Shown piece after piece: positions 1 through 7,751 of a stretch of 33,026 bases of DNA. A model generated the notes under the pieces. The model had not been told where the DNA came from. It saw only the letters and a list, made by a program, of their open reading frames with translations, and made no database searches. The DNA is from Anaerolineae bacterium (GTDB taxonomy: Bacteria; Chloroflexota; Anaerolineae; Anaerolineales; RBG-16-64-43): positions 2,645 to 35,670 of the forward strand of contig PLND01000076.1 of the NCBI GenBank assembly GCA_003141675.1. Reading direction: 5' to 3'. The position numbers were made by a program, and so were the translations under genes. Each line of letters opens with the position of its first letter. Position 1 is the first letter of the stretch.

Positions 1-516
1 GCCGCCATCCGCCAAACCAACACGGCCATGATCTTCACCAACCAGTTGCGCCAGAAAATCGGCGTGATGTTCGGCAATCCCGAGACCACCAGCGGGGGAA
101 TGGCGCTCAAGTTCTACGCCTCGGTGCGGCTCGACGTCCGCCGGGTGCAATCCATCAAGGTGGGAGCCGAAGTGGTGGGCAGCCGCACCCGCGTGCGGGT
201 GGTCAAGAACAAGGTCGCCCCGCCCTTCCGCGAGGCCGAATTCGATATCATGTACAATGAAGGCATCTCCAAGACGGGCGATCTGATAGACATCGGCACC
301 CAGCTTGGATTGATCACCAAGCGCGGCGCGTTTTTCTCGTTCCAGGATACGCGCATCGGACAGGGACGGGAAAACGCCAAGCAGTATTTGAAAGAGCATC
401 CGGAGATCACCGAAGCGCTCGACGCAACCATCCGCGAAAAGACTTTGACGGGCGCGGTGGCGGTGGATCTCTCCTCTTCCGCCGAGGAAGGGGAGGAAAC
501 GGATGCGGAAGCCTAG
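1..516 (+). CDS. recA: RecA recombinase, C-terminal part (5' end outside window)
   Basis: RecA is the ATP-dependent strand-exchange protein of homologous recombination and the co-protease of the SOS response. The reading frame is open from base 1, so the gene begins upstream. About 171 residues are visible. They start in the conserved stretch around [21 protein letters not shown], which holds the glutamine that senses ATP and DNA-binding loop L2, followed by [14 protein letters not shown] and the C-terminal domain ([19 protein letters not shown]). The protein ends in an acidic tail ([10 protein letters not shown]), usual for RecA and thought to modulate DNA binding. The Walker A and B motifs lie outside the window. 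A GC palindrome, TTGCCGGGCCGGCAA, follows the stop at about 523-537 but has no downstream T-run. recX follows, separated by a structured gap. Confidence 0.97.
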   Translation, partial: AAIRQTNTAMIFTNQLRQKIGVMFGNPETTSGGMALKFYASVRLDVRRVQSIKVGAEVVGSRTRVRVVKNKVAPPFREAEFDIMYNEGISKTGDLIDIGTQLGLITKRGAFFSFQDTRIGQGRENAKQYLKEHPEITEALDATIREKTLTGAVAVDLSSSAEEGEETDAEA

Positions 517-536
517 GCGGTTTTTGCCGGGCCGGC

Positions 537-851
537 AACAGAACAATTTTGCGTGGAGGCTAGACCGGAGAGGATCTGCGTTCCGGCCACTCTCCACGGG
601 CTACGGACTGTCGACAAAGTTTTTTGGAACCTTCCCGCGGAGGTGCGGGTGATGCCATCCAGGCATATGCCGCCGGACTTCGCAATACGTTGTCACCGGT
701 CGTTCTTCCCAAACATCTCAAACCGGCTTTGGGCGGGCGACGCACCTCCCTGCTTCGTTCCGAACGGTTAGGCTTTCACCAACCGGGGGTTTCCACTCCG
801 CTTTGTTCCGTTCTTCGGCAGCCGCAGCCCATCCTGGGTACGGCTGTTTTT
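537..851 (+). ncRNA. Candidate structured RNA or leader between recA and recX
   Basis: This gap has no convincing ORF but shows nested long-range pairing. AACAGAACAA (537-546) pairs with TTGTTCCGTT (803-812) with one mismatch. GTGGAG (553-558) pairs with CTCCGC (796-801) with one G-U. Both belong to one closing helix. Inside it, GGAGGTGCG (639-647) pairs perfectly with CGCACCTCC (741-749), and a smaller hairpin (GGAGAG 567-572 with CTCTCC 590-595) sits in the 5' arm. An intrinsic terminator closes the region at 819-851. A long closed rod with a terminal stem resembles 6S RNA in outline, but I cannot match 6S consensus bases, and the conserved signatures of tmRNA, RNase P RNA and SRP RNA are absent. 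It could be a stand-alone RNA or a cis-acting recX leader. No clear promoter is visible upstream. Confidence 0.45.
819..851 (+). terminator. Intrinsic terminator just upstream of recX
   Basis: CAGCCG (819-824) pairs with CGGCTG (841-846), an inner CCC/GGG pairing closes a small loop, and TTTTT follows at 847-851. The T-run ends five bases before the recX Shine-Dalgarno sequence (857-862), so transcription of recX from recA must read through it. In E. coli recX is likewise expressed by readthrough of a terminator after recA; the same logic is inferred here. Confidence 0.6.
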
Positions 852-865
852 GATTCGAGGGAGTG

Positions 866-1528
866 ATGCCGGGTATTATCGCCGCCCTCCGCCTGCAGCG
901 GAACGGCCGGAAGGTGACGGTGGAAATGGTTGGGGCGGAATCGTTTTCGCTCTCGCTGCCCCTCGCCGACGGCTTGCATCCCGGTCAGACGCTGGAGGAA
1001 TCGGCGATCGAGGAATTGACCGGCCGGGAGCGCCTCGAAACCGTCTACCGCCGCTGCCTGTCTTTGATCGCCCGCCGTCCCCGCTCGCGGACGGAGCTCC
1101 AGCGGTATCTTCGCGCGCGGAAAACGGAGGACGAAGCGGCGCAGGAAGTGATGCGGCGCCTGGCCGAGCGCGGGCTGCTCGACGACCGCGACTTCGCGCT
1201 CCAGTGGGTGGAAAACCGGCAGGCGTTCCGGCCGCGCTCGCGGCGCGCCCTGCAGGCCGAACTCCGCAGACTGGGCGTGGCCGAACCGGACGCCCAGGAC
1301 GCGCTCGCGAGCGTCCGCGAGAACGACGCGGCGCTGACCGCCGCGCGAAAAAAAGCGGCGCGATTGTACTCTTCGGCCCGGGGAACTCCGAAACCCCGGC
1401 AAACCTTTGAAAATAAGATGACGGCATTTTTGGCGTCGCGCGGATTTGATTTTGACCTCGCGCGGGAGACGGCCCGGACGGTATGGCAGGACGCGGCCGA
1501 TCCGGCCCGGCACGAGGGTGAAGCTTGA
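866..1528 (+). CDS. recX: RecX family regulatory protein
   Basis: RecX binds RecA filaments and inhibits or remodels them. The product is about 220 residues, somewhat longer than E. coli RecX (166). The N-terminal ~60 residues are an extension rich in hydrophobic and acidic residues. The RecX three-helix repeats follow: YRRCLSLIARRPRSRTELQRYL, then RRLAERGLLDDRDFALQWVENR and RSRRALQAELRRLGV. These carry the typical R-S-x-x-E-L and G-L-(L/I)-D-D-x-x-F-A signatures. GTG at 863 and ATG at 866 are adjacent; ATG 866 is preferred because GAGGG (857-861) sits at good spacing. The C-terminal half (FENKMTAFLASRGFDFDLA) matches the last RecX repeat. It lies just downstream of an intrinsic terminator, so expression is probably lower than recA. 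Confidence 0.9.
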   Translation: MPGIIAALRLQRNGRKVTVEMVGAESFSLSLPLADGLHPGQTLEESAIEELTGRERLETVYRRCLSLIARRPRSRTELQRYLRARKTEDEAAQEVMRRLAERGLLDDRDFALQWVENRQAFRPRSRRALQAELRRLGVAEPDAQDALASVRENDAALTAARKKAARLYSSARGTPKPRQTFENKMTAFLASRGFDFDLARETARTVWQDAADPARHEGEA

Positions 1529-1552
1529 ACGATATATCGAGGAGGTTAAACA

Positions 1553-3091
1553 ATGGGTGATATCTCTTTGGTCCTTACGATCGTGTTTGTTGCCGCGGGC
1601 ATTGTGCTTGGGGTAATTCTAGGATTCGCCGTCCGCCACATGATGGCGGCCCAGCGGATGACCGCGGAGAAAACCACAATCGAGCAGATGAAAGCCGCCG
1701 CGGAAGCTCACGCGCGCCAGATCGAAGTGCAGGCCAAGGACTCCGCGCTGAAGGTGCGCGACGGCGCGGAAGAGGAAAATCGCCGGCGCAGGGCGGACCT
1801 GGCCAACGAAGAGGAGCGTCTGAACCGCCGGCGTACGGAAGTGGACCGGCGCATGGAGCGCCAGGAACAGCGCGAACAGATGCTTAACAAACGCCAGAGC
1901 GCGCTGGACCGGCGCACCGGTGAACTGGAAAAAGTGCACGCCGAACGGCAGGCGGAACTGCAGAAAGTTGCCGGTATGACCGTGGAGGAAGCGCGCGGCG
2001 TCCTGCTGGCGGATGTGGAAAAAGAATCGCGCGCGGACATGGCCCGCACGATCCGCCAGATCGAGGACGAGGCGCGCCAGGAAGGCGAACGCCGCGCCCG
2101 CGAGCTGGTGGCCGACGCCATCCAGCGCGTGGCCTCGGATCACGTCGCGGAGGTGGCGGTGTCGGTTGTCCCGCTGCCCAGCGAGGAGATGAAAGGCCGG
2201 ATCATCGGCCGCAACGGCCGGAACATCCGCGCGTTCGAGCAGGCGGCCGGTGTGGACGTGATTGTCGACGACACACCCGAGGCGGTGACGATCTCCTCCT
2301 TCGATCCGGTCCGTCGCGAGGTGGCCCGCCGCTCGCTGGCCAAGCTCATTCTCGACGGACGCATCCATCCGGCGCACATCGAAAAGGTGCTCGAAGATTC
2401 CCGGAAGGAAGTGGATAAGGTTATTCTGGAGGAAGGCGAACGGGCCTCCTTTGAAACCGGTGTCCCGGGGCTGCATCCGGAAATTCTCAAGAAGCTCGGC
2501 ACGCTCAAGTTCCGCACTTCCTATGGTCAGGAACAGCTATCCCACGCGATCGAAACCGCGCTGCTGGCGGGCGTGATCGCGGCGGAGCTTGGCGCCGACG
2601 TGGCGGCGGCCAAGGCCGGCGGATTGCTCCACGATCTGGGCAAGGCGATGGACCACGATGTGGAAGGCACGCACGCGGCGATCGGCGCGGACTTCGTCAA
2701 GCGTCACGGGGTGCCGGAGAAGATCGTCAACATCATCGCCGCGCATCACCACGAATCGGAGCAGGAAAGCGTCGAGGCGGTGATCGTCGAGGCGGCCGAC
2801 GCGATTTCCGGTGCGCGGCCCGGCGCCCGGCGCGAGAACCTCGAGCAGTACGTCAAGCGCATCCGCACTCTGGAAGAGATCGCCCTTTCCTTTGAGGGAG
2901 TGGAAGAGGCGTACGCGCTGCAGGCCGGCCGCGAAGTTCGCATCATCGTCCGGCCGGAGAATTTAGACGACCTGGCGTCGGTGCGCCTGGCGCGCGACGT
3001 CGCCCGCAAAGTCGAGGAAGGATTGCAATATCCGGGGCAGATTAAAGTGACCGTCATCCGGGAAACCCGGGCGGTGGATTACGCGAAATAA
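1553..3091 (+). CDS. rny: Ribonuclease Y
   Basis: RNase Y is a membrane-anchored endoribonuclease that initiates mRNA decay in many bacteria lacking RNase E. The 512 residues match the usual family length and layout. One N-terminal transmembrane helix (about 4-26) is followed by a long charged coiled coil (about 30-190) rich in E, R and Q. A KH RNA-binding domain (about 202-262) has the GRIIGRNGRNIR loop. An HD phosphohydrolase domain (about 328-421) contains the catalytic metal-binding pair H360-D361 in GGLLHDLGKAMDHD and a second histidine cluster AAHHHESE. The ATG has a strong Shine-Dalgarno (GAGGAGG, about 1540-1546). It lies 24 bases after recX and is probably co-transcribed with it. Confidence 0.97.
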   Translation: MGDISLVLTIVFVAAGIVLGVILGFAVRHMMAAQRMTAEKTTIEQMKAAAEAHARQIEVQAKDSALKVRDGAEEENRRRRADLANEEERLNRRRTEVDRRMERQEQREQMLNKRQSALDRRTGELEKVHAERQAELQKVAGMTVEEARGVLLADVEKESRADMARTIRQIEDEARQEGERRARELVADAIQRVASDHVAEVAVSVVPLPSEEMKGRIIGRNGRNIRAFEQAAGVDVIVDDTPEAVTISSFDPVRREVARRSLAKLILDGRIHPAHIEKVLEDSRKEVDKVILEEGERASFETGVPGLHPEILKKLGTLKFRTSYGQEQLSHAIETALLAGVIAAELGADVAAAKAGGLLHDLGKAMDHDVEGTHAAIGADFVKRHGVPEKIVNIIAAHHHESEQESVEAVIVEAADAISGARPGARRENLEQYVKRIRTLEEIALSFEGVEEAYALQAGREVRIIVRPENLDDLASVRLARDVARKVEEGLQYPGQIKVTVIRETRAVDYAK

Positions 3092-3129
3092 CGATATCCA
3101 ATTACCATCGCCGCGATCGAAATAATATC

Positions 3130-3199
3130 GTAGCCGCGATCGGCGATCGCGGCTACAGTTTTACCAAATACGTTTGCAAGGATCGCCGACCGCGGCTAC
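3130..3199. repeat. REP-like palindrome, copy A (full plus half unit)
   Basis: Bases 3130-3156 form a near-perfect palindrome with arms GTAGCCGCGATCG and CGATCGCGGCTAC. A half unit (GATCGCCGACCGCGGCTAC, 3181-3199) follows after 24 bases and runs directly into the end of the minus-strand response-regulator gene. Related copies occur at 7668-7697 and 15380-15406. It lies between the convergent rny and response-regulator genes, so it could act as a bidirectional hairpin terminator, but there is no clear T-run. Confidence 0.75.
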
Positions 3200-3588
3200 T
3201 AATTTTTTGGCGGTTCCACTTTTTTCTCGTTCGCTTCCAACACCTTGCGCATCGCTTGCAGTAGCGTGCTCAGCCGGACCGGTTTCATCAGGAATCCGTC
3301 GCCGAGGATTCGGCTGGTCACCTGATCCTCAGGCGAACCGCGCGCGGAGAAAAACAGAATCGGCGGAGGATCCGGCATCGTGGTCTTTAACCTCTGGGCG
3401 ACAGTAAAGCCATCCATATCCGGAAGCATGATATCCAGCAGGATGGCGTCCGGGCGCTTCTTGGCGATTTGTACGAGCGCTTCTGCCCCCCGCTCAACCG
3501 GCAGCACCTGGTAGCCGGCGCGGCTCAGAATGAGCGTCACCAGCTTCAGGGTGTCGGCGTCATCTTCCACAACCAGCACATCCGCCAT
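3199..3588 (-). CDS. Single-domain response regulator (receiver only)
   Basis: The 129-residue product is a stand-alone CheY-like receiver. Visible signature residues are the acidic pocket (VLVVEDDAD near the N-terminus), the phospho-accepting aspartate in AILLDIMLPDMDG, the conserved Ser in LFFSARGS, and the conserved Lys-Pro in GFLMKPVR. No output domain follows, so it would act by protein-protein contact or within a phosphorelay. The start at 3588 (MADVLVVEDD) is preferred to a much longer upstream extension because GAGAGGAAG lies just upstream and homology begins there; the extension is antisense to the neighbouring lamin-tail gene. No histidine kinase is encoded nearby, so its partner is unknown. 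The stop codon abuts a REP-like repeat. Confidence 0.93.
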   Translation of the reverse strand: MADVLVVEDDADTLKLVTLILSRAGYQVLPVERGAEALVQIAKKRPDAILLDIMLPDMDGFTVAQRLKTTMPDPPPILFFSARGSPEDQVTSRILGDGFLMKPVRLSTLLQAMRKVLEANEKKVEPPKN

Positions 3589-3746
3589 ACGACAACTTCC
3601 TCTCTCATGAAGTTTCATCGGCCCCGACGGCCCCGGGGAAACCCGACGAGTCGTCTCTATTTTATTCATATCCCGGCAAACGCGCCAGCGCGGTTTGTCC
3701 TTATCTCCCCGCAGAATGTCATGAATCTCCGTGCGACGCCCTTTTT

Positions 3747-6569
3747 CTATTGTAAATACCAGGCTTCCCACCACCATCCCAGCCCGCTGCCGGAGGATCC
3801 GACTTCGGGAATCTTCATGGGATCCGCCGACCTTCCGAAGATACGGGGAGCCGTCCAGGCGAAGCACTCTCCGTTCCGCCATGTAAACCATCCGTAGGAT
3901 TCTGCCATCCGGGTCGATTCTTCCCCGCCCGTGGTGAGAAATCCGCCGCCGACGGCAACCGGCCCGTCGCTGGAGGCGCAATCCACATCGCGCCACCCCT
4001 CCGCGATCACAACATGCGGCGCGGGTTTCGGATTCAGCAAGTCGGGTGGCAGGCGGTTCGTTTCGCCCGGTGTCGGCGGGAAACCGAGACGCAGTTTGCC
4101 CTCCCCGTCCGGGAAGCGGTCCCAGCCGCTGTCGGGCCAGCGCGTGCGGGTGTATAGCATGCCGTCCACCGCGCGGCCGTCCGGCGCGAGGAGCCACATC
4201 CCGTCGCCTTCGTCATTAAGCGCAAGATGCGTCTGGCTACGAAAGAATACGAGGTATTCCTTCGGATGAATCACCGTTCCGGGATGGATCACGTACGGGT
4301 GGCTGCCCCCATTCAATCGGTCGTCGAGCATCCATCCTCCCAAATCGATCGATATGGAATTGGTGTTGAGCAGTTCGATGAACTCGTCGTAATAATCCGC
4401 GCTCCCATCGTGGTTCCAATCGCTGCCGGGCTTGGGAACAAACTCGTTGATCAGGACTCCCTTTGGGATTCGGGTAGCCGTCGGGGTGGGGAACAGCGCG
4501 CTGTTGGCCCGTCCCGGCGTTCCGCGGATCGGGTCGCCGCGCGCATCGCGGCCACACAGGACCCAACCGGTATTGGTCATCCAGGTTGGCGGATCGATGG
4601 ATGCTCGCTCCATGCTGGCGTACGCCGGAGATGCGGCGCCCGCCGGCCACGCTGCTCCCCCCGCGCTGTCGATGATATTTCCTGCCGGATCCAGAAGGCG
4701 AAGCTCTTCCCCCGAATTGGAGAGCGCTCCCGTGTACAGTTGATTGGCGGGCACATCGCTCACCGTGTCATCTCCTCCGCGCTCGAGCAGATAATATTCG
4801 CCCGGCCCAATCGATCCTTCCAAATGAATTGCTATGTCATTTCCGTCGGTCAGCGCCCACCCGTCCAGAGGAATCGAATCCGAACCCGGATTCCACAGTT
4901 CGATCCACTCGTCGTCGGTATTGGCCGCCGTGCCGGCCCAGGCCGCTTCATTGATCACCACCGAATACGCTGGAAATGAAACCGAAGCGGCGGTTACGGT
5001 GGGGGTCGGGGATGGAGTGCATGTCGGCATCGCTCCCCCGCAGAAACCCGAGAAGGCGGATCGCGGCGTACCGTTGATCGGATTCCCATAAGCGTCCGCG
5101 CCGTTGCGATGCAGCCCGTCATTCGAGCACCACGAAGAATCGCTTTCTGCGCCGTCTGAAATGTGCTCCATACTGAGTGGTACGGGCGCTGAGGATCCTG
5201 CCGGCCAGGGTCCGCCGTTGTTGTTGGCGGTGTCGATCAAATTACCGGATGGATCGGAGAGCCGGAGAATTTCTCCGCCGTTGGAGAGGCTGCCGGTGTA
5301 AATCTGATCCGCCGCGATATCGCTGATCGTGCCGTCGCGGGTGCGCTCAAGCAGGAAGTATCCTCCCGGCTCGATGGTTCCACTCAGCGCAATGTGGATG
5401 TCGCCACCGTCGGTCAGTGTCCAACCGGAAAGATCGACCGGTGTGGAACCGGGGTTCCACAGCTCAATCCATTCGTCGGAGGAAGAAGCGGCCGTGCCCG
5501 CCCAGGCCACCTCGCTGATGATCACACTTTGGGGATCGTAGGGTGCGGTGGTTGGGGTTATTGTCGGCGTGCCCGTCTCCGTGGCGGTTCCGGTGCCGGT
5601 GAGGGTCGGCGTGGATGTGGAAGTGCGATCCGGAGTCCGGCTGGGAGTCGGCGCGGCGCAAAAACCGGAGAAGGATTGCCGGGGAGTTCCGTGGATCGGA
5701 TTACCGCCTGCGTCCAATCCGCTTCGGTGCACGCCGTCGTTGGTGCACCACGAAGAATCCGAAGCGGGGCCGTCGCCCGTGCGTTCCATCGCCGCAAACG
5801 ATGCCGCCTGCCCCGCCGGCCATGGTCCGCCGTCGCCGTTTGCGGAATCCGCAACCTTCCCGGCCGGATCGTATAGGAAGAGCGCCTCGCCGGAATTCGA
5901 CAGCGCCCCGGTGTAAATCTGGTCGGCCGTGATATTGTTGACCGTCGTGTCGTCGGTGCGTTCCAAAAGGTAGAACCCTCCGACGCCGATCGTTCCGCCG
6001 AGGTTGACGTGGATATCTCCTCCGTCGGTGAGCACCCAGCCCGCCAGATCTACGTCCGATGCTCCCGGATTCCATAGTTCGATCCACTCATCGGAAGAAG
6101 AAGCAGCCGTGCCCGCCCAAGCCACCTCGCTGATTACCACCCATGCCGAAGCGGCCGTCGCCGTCGAAGTACTCGTTGGCGTTGATGTCGGCGTTATCGT
6201 GGGCGATTCGGATAAGGTAGAGGTGGCTGTCGACGTTTCAGTCAGGGTAGTCGTTGGCGTTGGGGTTTCGGTTGGCGATTCGGAAGTGGTGGATGTAATT
6301 GTCGGCAGGAGCGTCTCAGTGAGAGTTTCGGTCAAGGTCACCTCGACCGAAGCGGTAGGCGTTTCGGTTGATGTTTGGGTCTCCCACACCGTATCGGCCG
6401 GAGTTAATGTTTCCGTTTCAAGTACCGTGGGCAAGAAAAAATCCGAAACGGTCGGCGTCGCCGATTCCGTTTCGGATTCCTGTGGCACAGTTCGTCTCGA
6501 AGAAGAAAAAGCGCTCAGCAGCAAACAGAATACAAGCGCAAACAGAAAATATCCTCCCCCTCGCTTCAT
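3747..6569 (-). CDS. Secreted multi-lamin-tail-domain protein
   Basis: This 940-residue exported protein opens with a signal-like hydrophobic segment (FLFALVFCLLLSAFSS, about 8-23). A Thr/Ser/Pro-rich linker with TPTxT and TETxT runs follows (about 35-142). Four lamin-tail-domain-like units come next: about 143-303, 347-510, 535-690 and 702-840. Units 1-3 are close copies with the pattern VVIxEVAWAGTAA, DEWIELWNPG, GWxLTDGxDI and DQIYTGxLSN; unit 4 diverges (INEFVPKPGSDW). Short Pro/Thr linkers separate them. The last ~95 residues (from HVVIAEGWRDVDC) form an unrecognised Cys- and Trp-rich tail. Lamin-tail domains in bacteria are usually on secreted proteins, often with nucleases or proteases, but no enzyme domain is visible here. 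An adhesive or structural surface role is inferred. The start has AAAGGGGG a few bases upstream. Confidence 0.88.
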   Translation of the reverse strand: MKRGGGYFLFALVFCLLLSAFSSSRRTVPQESETESATPTVSDFFLPTVLETETLTPADTVWETQTSTETPTASVEVTLTETLTETLLPTITSTTSESPTETPTPTTTLTETSTATSTLSESPTITPTSTPTSTSTATAASAWVVISEVAWAGTAASSSDEWIELWNPGASDVDLAGWVLTDGGDIHVNLGGTIGVGGFYLLERTDDTTVNNITADQIYTGALSNSGEALFLYDPAGKVADSANGDGGPWPAGQAASFAAMERTGDGPASDSSWCTNDGVHRSGLDAGGNPIHGTPRQSFSGFCAAPTPSRTPDRTSTSTPTLTGTGTATETGTPTITPTTAPYDPQSVIISEVAWAGTAASSSDEWIELWNPGSTPVDLSGWTLTDGGDIHIALSGTIEPGGYFLLERTRDGTISDIAADQIYTGSLSNGGEILRLSDPSGNLIDTANNNGGPWPAGSSAPVPLSMEHISDGAESDSSWCSNDGLHRNGADAYGNPINGTPRSAFSGFCGGAMPTCTPSPTPTVTAASVSFPAYSVVINEAAWAGTAANTDDEWIELWNPGSDSIPLDGWALTDGNDIAIHLEGSIGPGEYYLLERGGDDTVSDVPANQLYTGALSNSGEELRLLDPAGNIIDSAGGAAWPAGAASPAYASMERASIDPPTWMTNTGWVLCGRDARGDPIRGTPGRANSALFPTPTATRIPKGVLINEFVPKPGSDWNHDGSADYYDEFIELLNTNSISIDLGGWMLDDRLNGGSHPYVIHPGTVIHPKEYLVFFRSQTHLALNDEGDGMWLLAPDGRAVDGMLYTRTRWPDSGWDRFPDGEGKLRLGFPPTPGETNRLPPDLLNPKPAPHVVIAEGWRDVDCASSDGPVAVGGGFLTTGGEESTRMAESYGWFTWRNGECFAWTAPRIFGRSADPMKIPEVGSSGSGLGWWWEAWYLQ

Positions 6570-6584
6570 GCATCCCCCTTTCCT

Positions 6585-6608
6585 CGATCCGGTTTTTTTA
6601 CCGGATCG
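6585..6608. terminator. Perfect hairpin between the epimerase and lamin-tail genes
   Basis: CGATCCGGT (6585-6593) and ACCGGATCG (6600-6608) form a 9-bp perfect stem around a T6 loop. Read on the minus strand it follows the epimerase stop and precedes the lamin-tail gene's ribosome binding site. There is no U-run after the stem, so terminator function is uncertain; it could also be a leader hairpin of the downstream gene. Confidence 0.4.
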
Positions 6609-6623
6609 GACGCGCGCAGTATA

Positions 6624-7616
6624 TCACGAGTCGATCGGCTTGCCTTCGGCCAAACGCGCCTTCACCAACCCTTCGATCCAGGTATACGTGCGCGCCAAAC
6701 CCTCTTCGAGCGTCACCTTCGGTTCCCATCCGAGCATCTTGCGCACCAGGGTGTTATCGGAATTCCGTCCGCGCACGCCCAGCGCGCCGGGCACGTGCTT
6801 CTTCTCGAGTTTCACCCCGGCTATTTTCATGATCATGTCCGTGAGCTCATTAATGCTCACCAGCCGGTCCTGCCCGAGATTGACTGGTCCGTGGAAATCC
6901 GAGTCCATCAGCCGGCGGACTCCCTCGACGCAGTCGTCGACATAGCAGAAAGTGCGGGTCTGTTCGCCGTCGCCCCAGATCTCGATCGACTTTTCCCCCT
7001 TGAGTTTGGCCACCGCCACTTTGCGCGAAAGCGCGGCGGGCGCCTTCTCGCGGCCGCCTTCCCATTTCCCCAAGGGTCCGAACATATTGTGGAAGCGGAC
7101 GACATGCGTTTCGATTCCGAATTGTTCGCGGTAATGCATGCACAGCCGCTCGGTGACGAGCTTCTCCCAGCCGTAGGCGTCCTGCGGCTGGGCGGGATAG
7201 GCGTCCTCTTCCTTGAGCGCGGGCGAGTGCACGTCGGTCTGTTTGAATTCGGGGTAGATGCAGGCGGAGGAACTGAAAAGGTAGCGGCGGATTCCGTTGA
7301 TGCGCGCCGCCTCGAGCGAGTGGGTGTTGATGAGGATGTTGTTGTGCAGGATCTGAGCGTGGAACTTGGAGATGAATCCCATCCCGCCCATGTCGGCGGC
7401 GAGGCCGTACATCTCCTCGATCCCGCGCGTGGCCTGCAGGCAGTTGTCCCACCGGCGCAAATCCAGGATCTCGAATTCGTCCGCTGCGGAAGGTTCGTAT
7501 TCCGGATATTTCAGATCCACGCCGCGGACCCAGTAGCCTTCTTTTTTAAGTCGTTTCACCAGATGATGGCCGATAAACCCGCCGGCCCCAGTGACCAAAA
7601 CTTTTTTGGCTGCCAT
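6624..7616 (-). CDS. GDP-mannose 3,5-epimerase-like NAD-dependent epimerase
   Basis: This is an extended SDR sugar-nucleotide epimerase of 330 residues. The N-terminal NAD-binding glycine motif is GAGGFIG (10-16). Several blocks match the plant GDP-mannose 3,5-epimerase family very closely: AADMGGMGFI, SSACIYPEFKQ, PQDAYGWEKL, GGREKAPAA, GDGEQTRTF and GVRGRNSDNTL. Expected catalytic residues are present: Cys119 (plant Cys145), Tyr148 and Lys152 of the YxxxK pair, and Lys191 (plant Lys217). The family converts GDP-D-mannose to GDP-L-galactose or GDP-L-gulose through keto intermediates. The substrate here is inferred from motif identity; some bacterial relatives may act on other NDP-sugars. It probably supplies a sugar for surface glycans. 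No other sugar-nucleotide gene is adjacent. Confidence 0.85.
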   Translation of the reverse strand: MAAKKVLVTGAGGFIGHHLVKRLKKEGYWVRGVDLKYPEYEPSAADEFEILDLRRWDNCLQATRGIEEMYGLAADMGGMGFISKFHAQILHNNILINTHSLEAARINGIRRYLFSSSACIYPEFKQTDVHSPALKEEDAYPAQPQDAYGWEKLVTERLCMHYREQFGIETHVVRFHNMFGPLGKWEGGREKAPAALSRKVAVAKLKGEKSIEIWGDGEQTRTFCYVDDCVEGVRRLMDSDFHGPVNLGQDRLVSINELTDMIMKIAGVKLEKKHVPGALGVRGRNSDNTLVRKMLGWEPKVTLEEGLARTYTWIEGLVKARLAEGKPIDS

Positions 7617-7667
7617 GATTTCTCCGTTTCACCGTTGGATTATTACCGCGATCGCGTTGTTCGAGGT

Positions 7668-7697
7668 GTAGCCGCGGTCGCCGATCGCGGCTGCTAC
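7668..7697. repeat. REP-like palindrome, copy B
   Basis: GTAGCCGCGGTCGCCGATCG followed by CGGCTGCTAC forms an imperfect palindrome of the same family as 3130-3156, with a small insertion in the right arm. Fragments of the same core lie at about 7646-7656 and 7706-7720. It lies in the 135-base gap between the CE7 esterase stop and the epimerase start. Confidence 0.65.
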
Positions 7698-7751
7698 AGA
7701 AAACCTATCGCGGCTGCCAGGGACATTATATCGCAGGAAGAAAACCGCCCG

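Noticed and set aside
553-771. Small plus-strand ORF of 72 codons within the recA-recX gap
   Set aside because: No ribosome binding site and no protein-like composition; the long-range base pairing better explains the sequence.
537-815. tmRNA, RNase P RNA or SRP RNA in the recA-recX gap
   Set aside because: No tag-peptide frame or CCA-type end, no GAAAGTCC-type RNase P core, and no GGTCCGGAAGGAAGCAGC-type SRP loop on either strand.
3199-4197. Extended 332-codon frame of the response regulator
   Set aside because: The extra ~203 residues are Arg-rich and overlap the lamin-tail gene in another frame; a good ribosome binding site and the receiver homology both begin at 3588.
6004-6945. Plus-strand frame of 313 codons
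   Set aside because: It is a Val/Ser-rich shadow of the Thr/Ser/Pro linker of the lamin-tail gene and runs into the epimerase.
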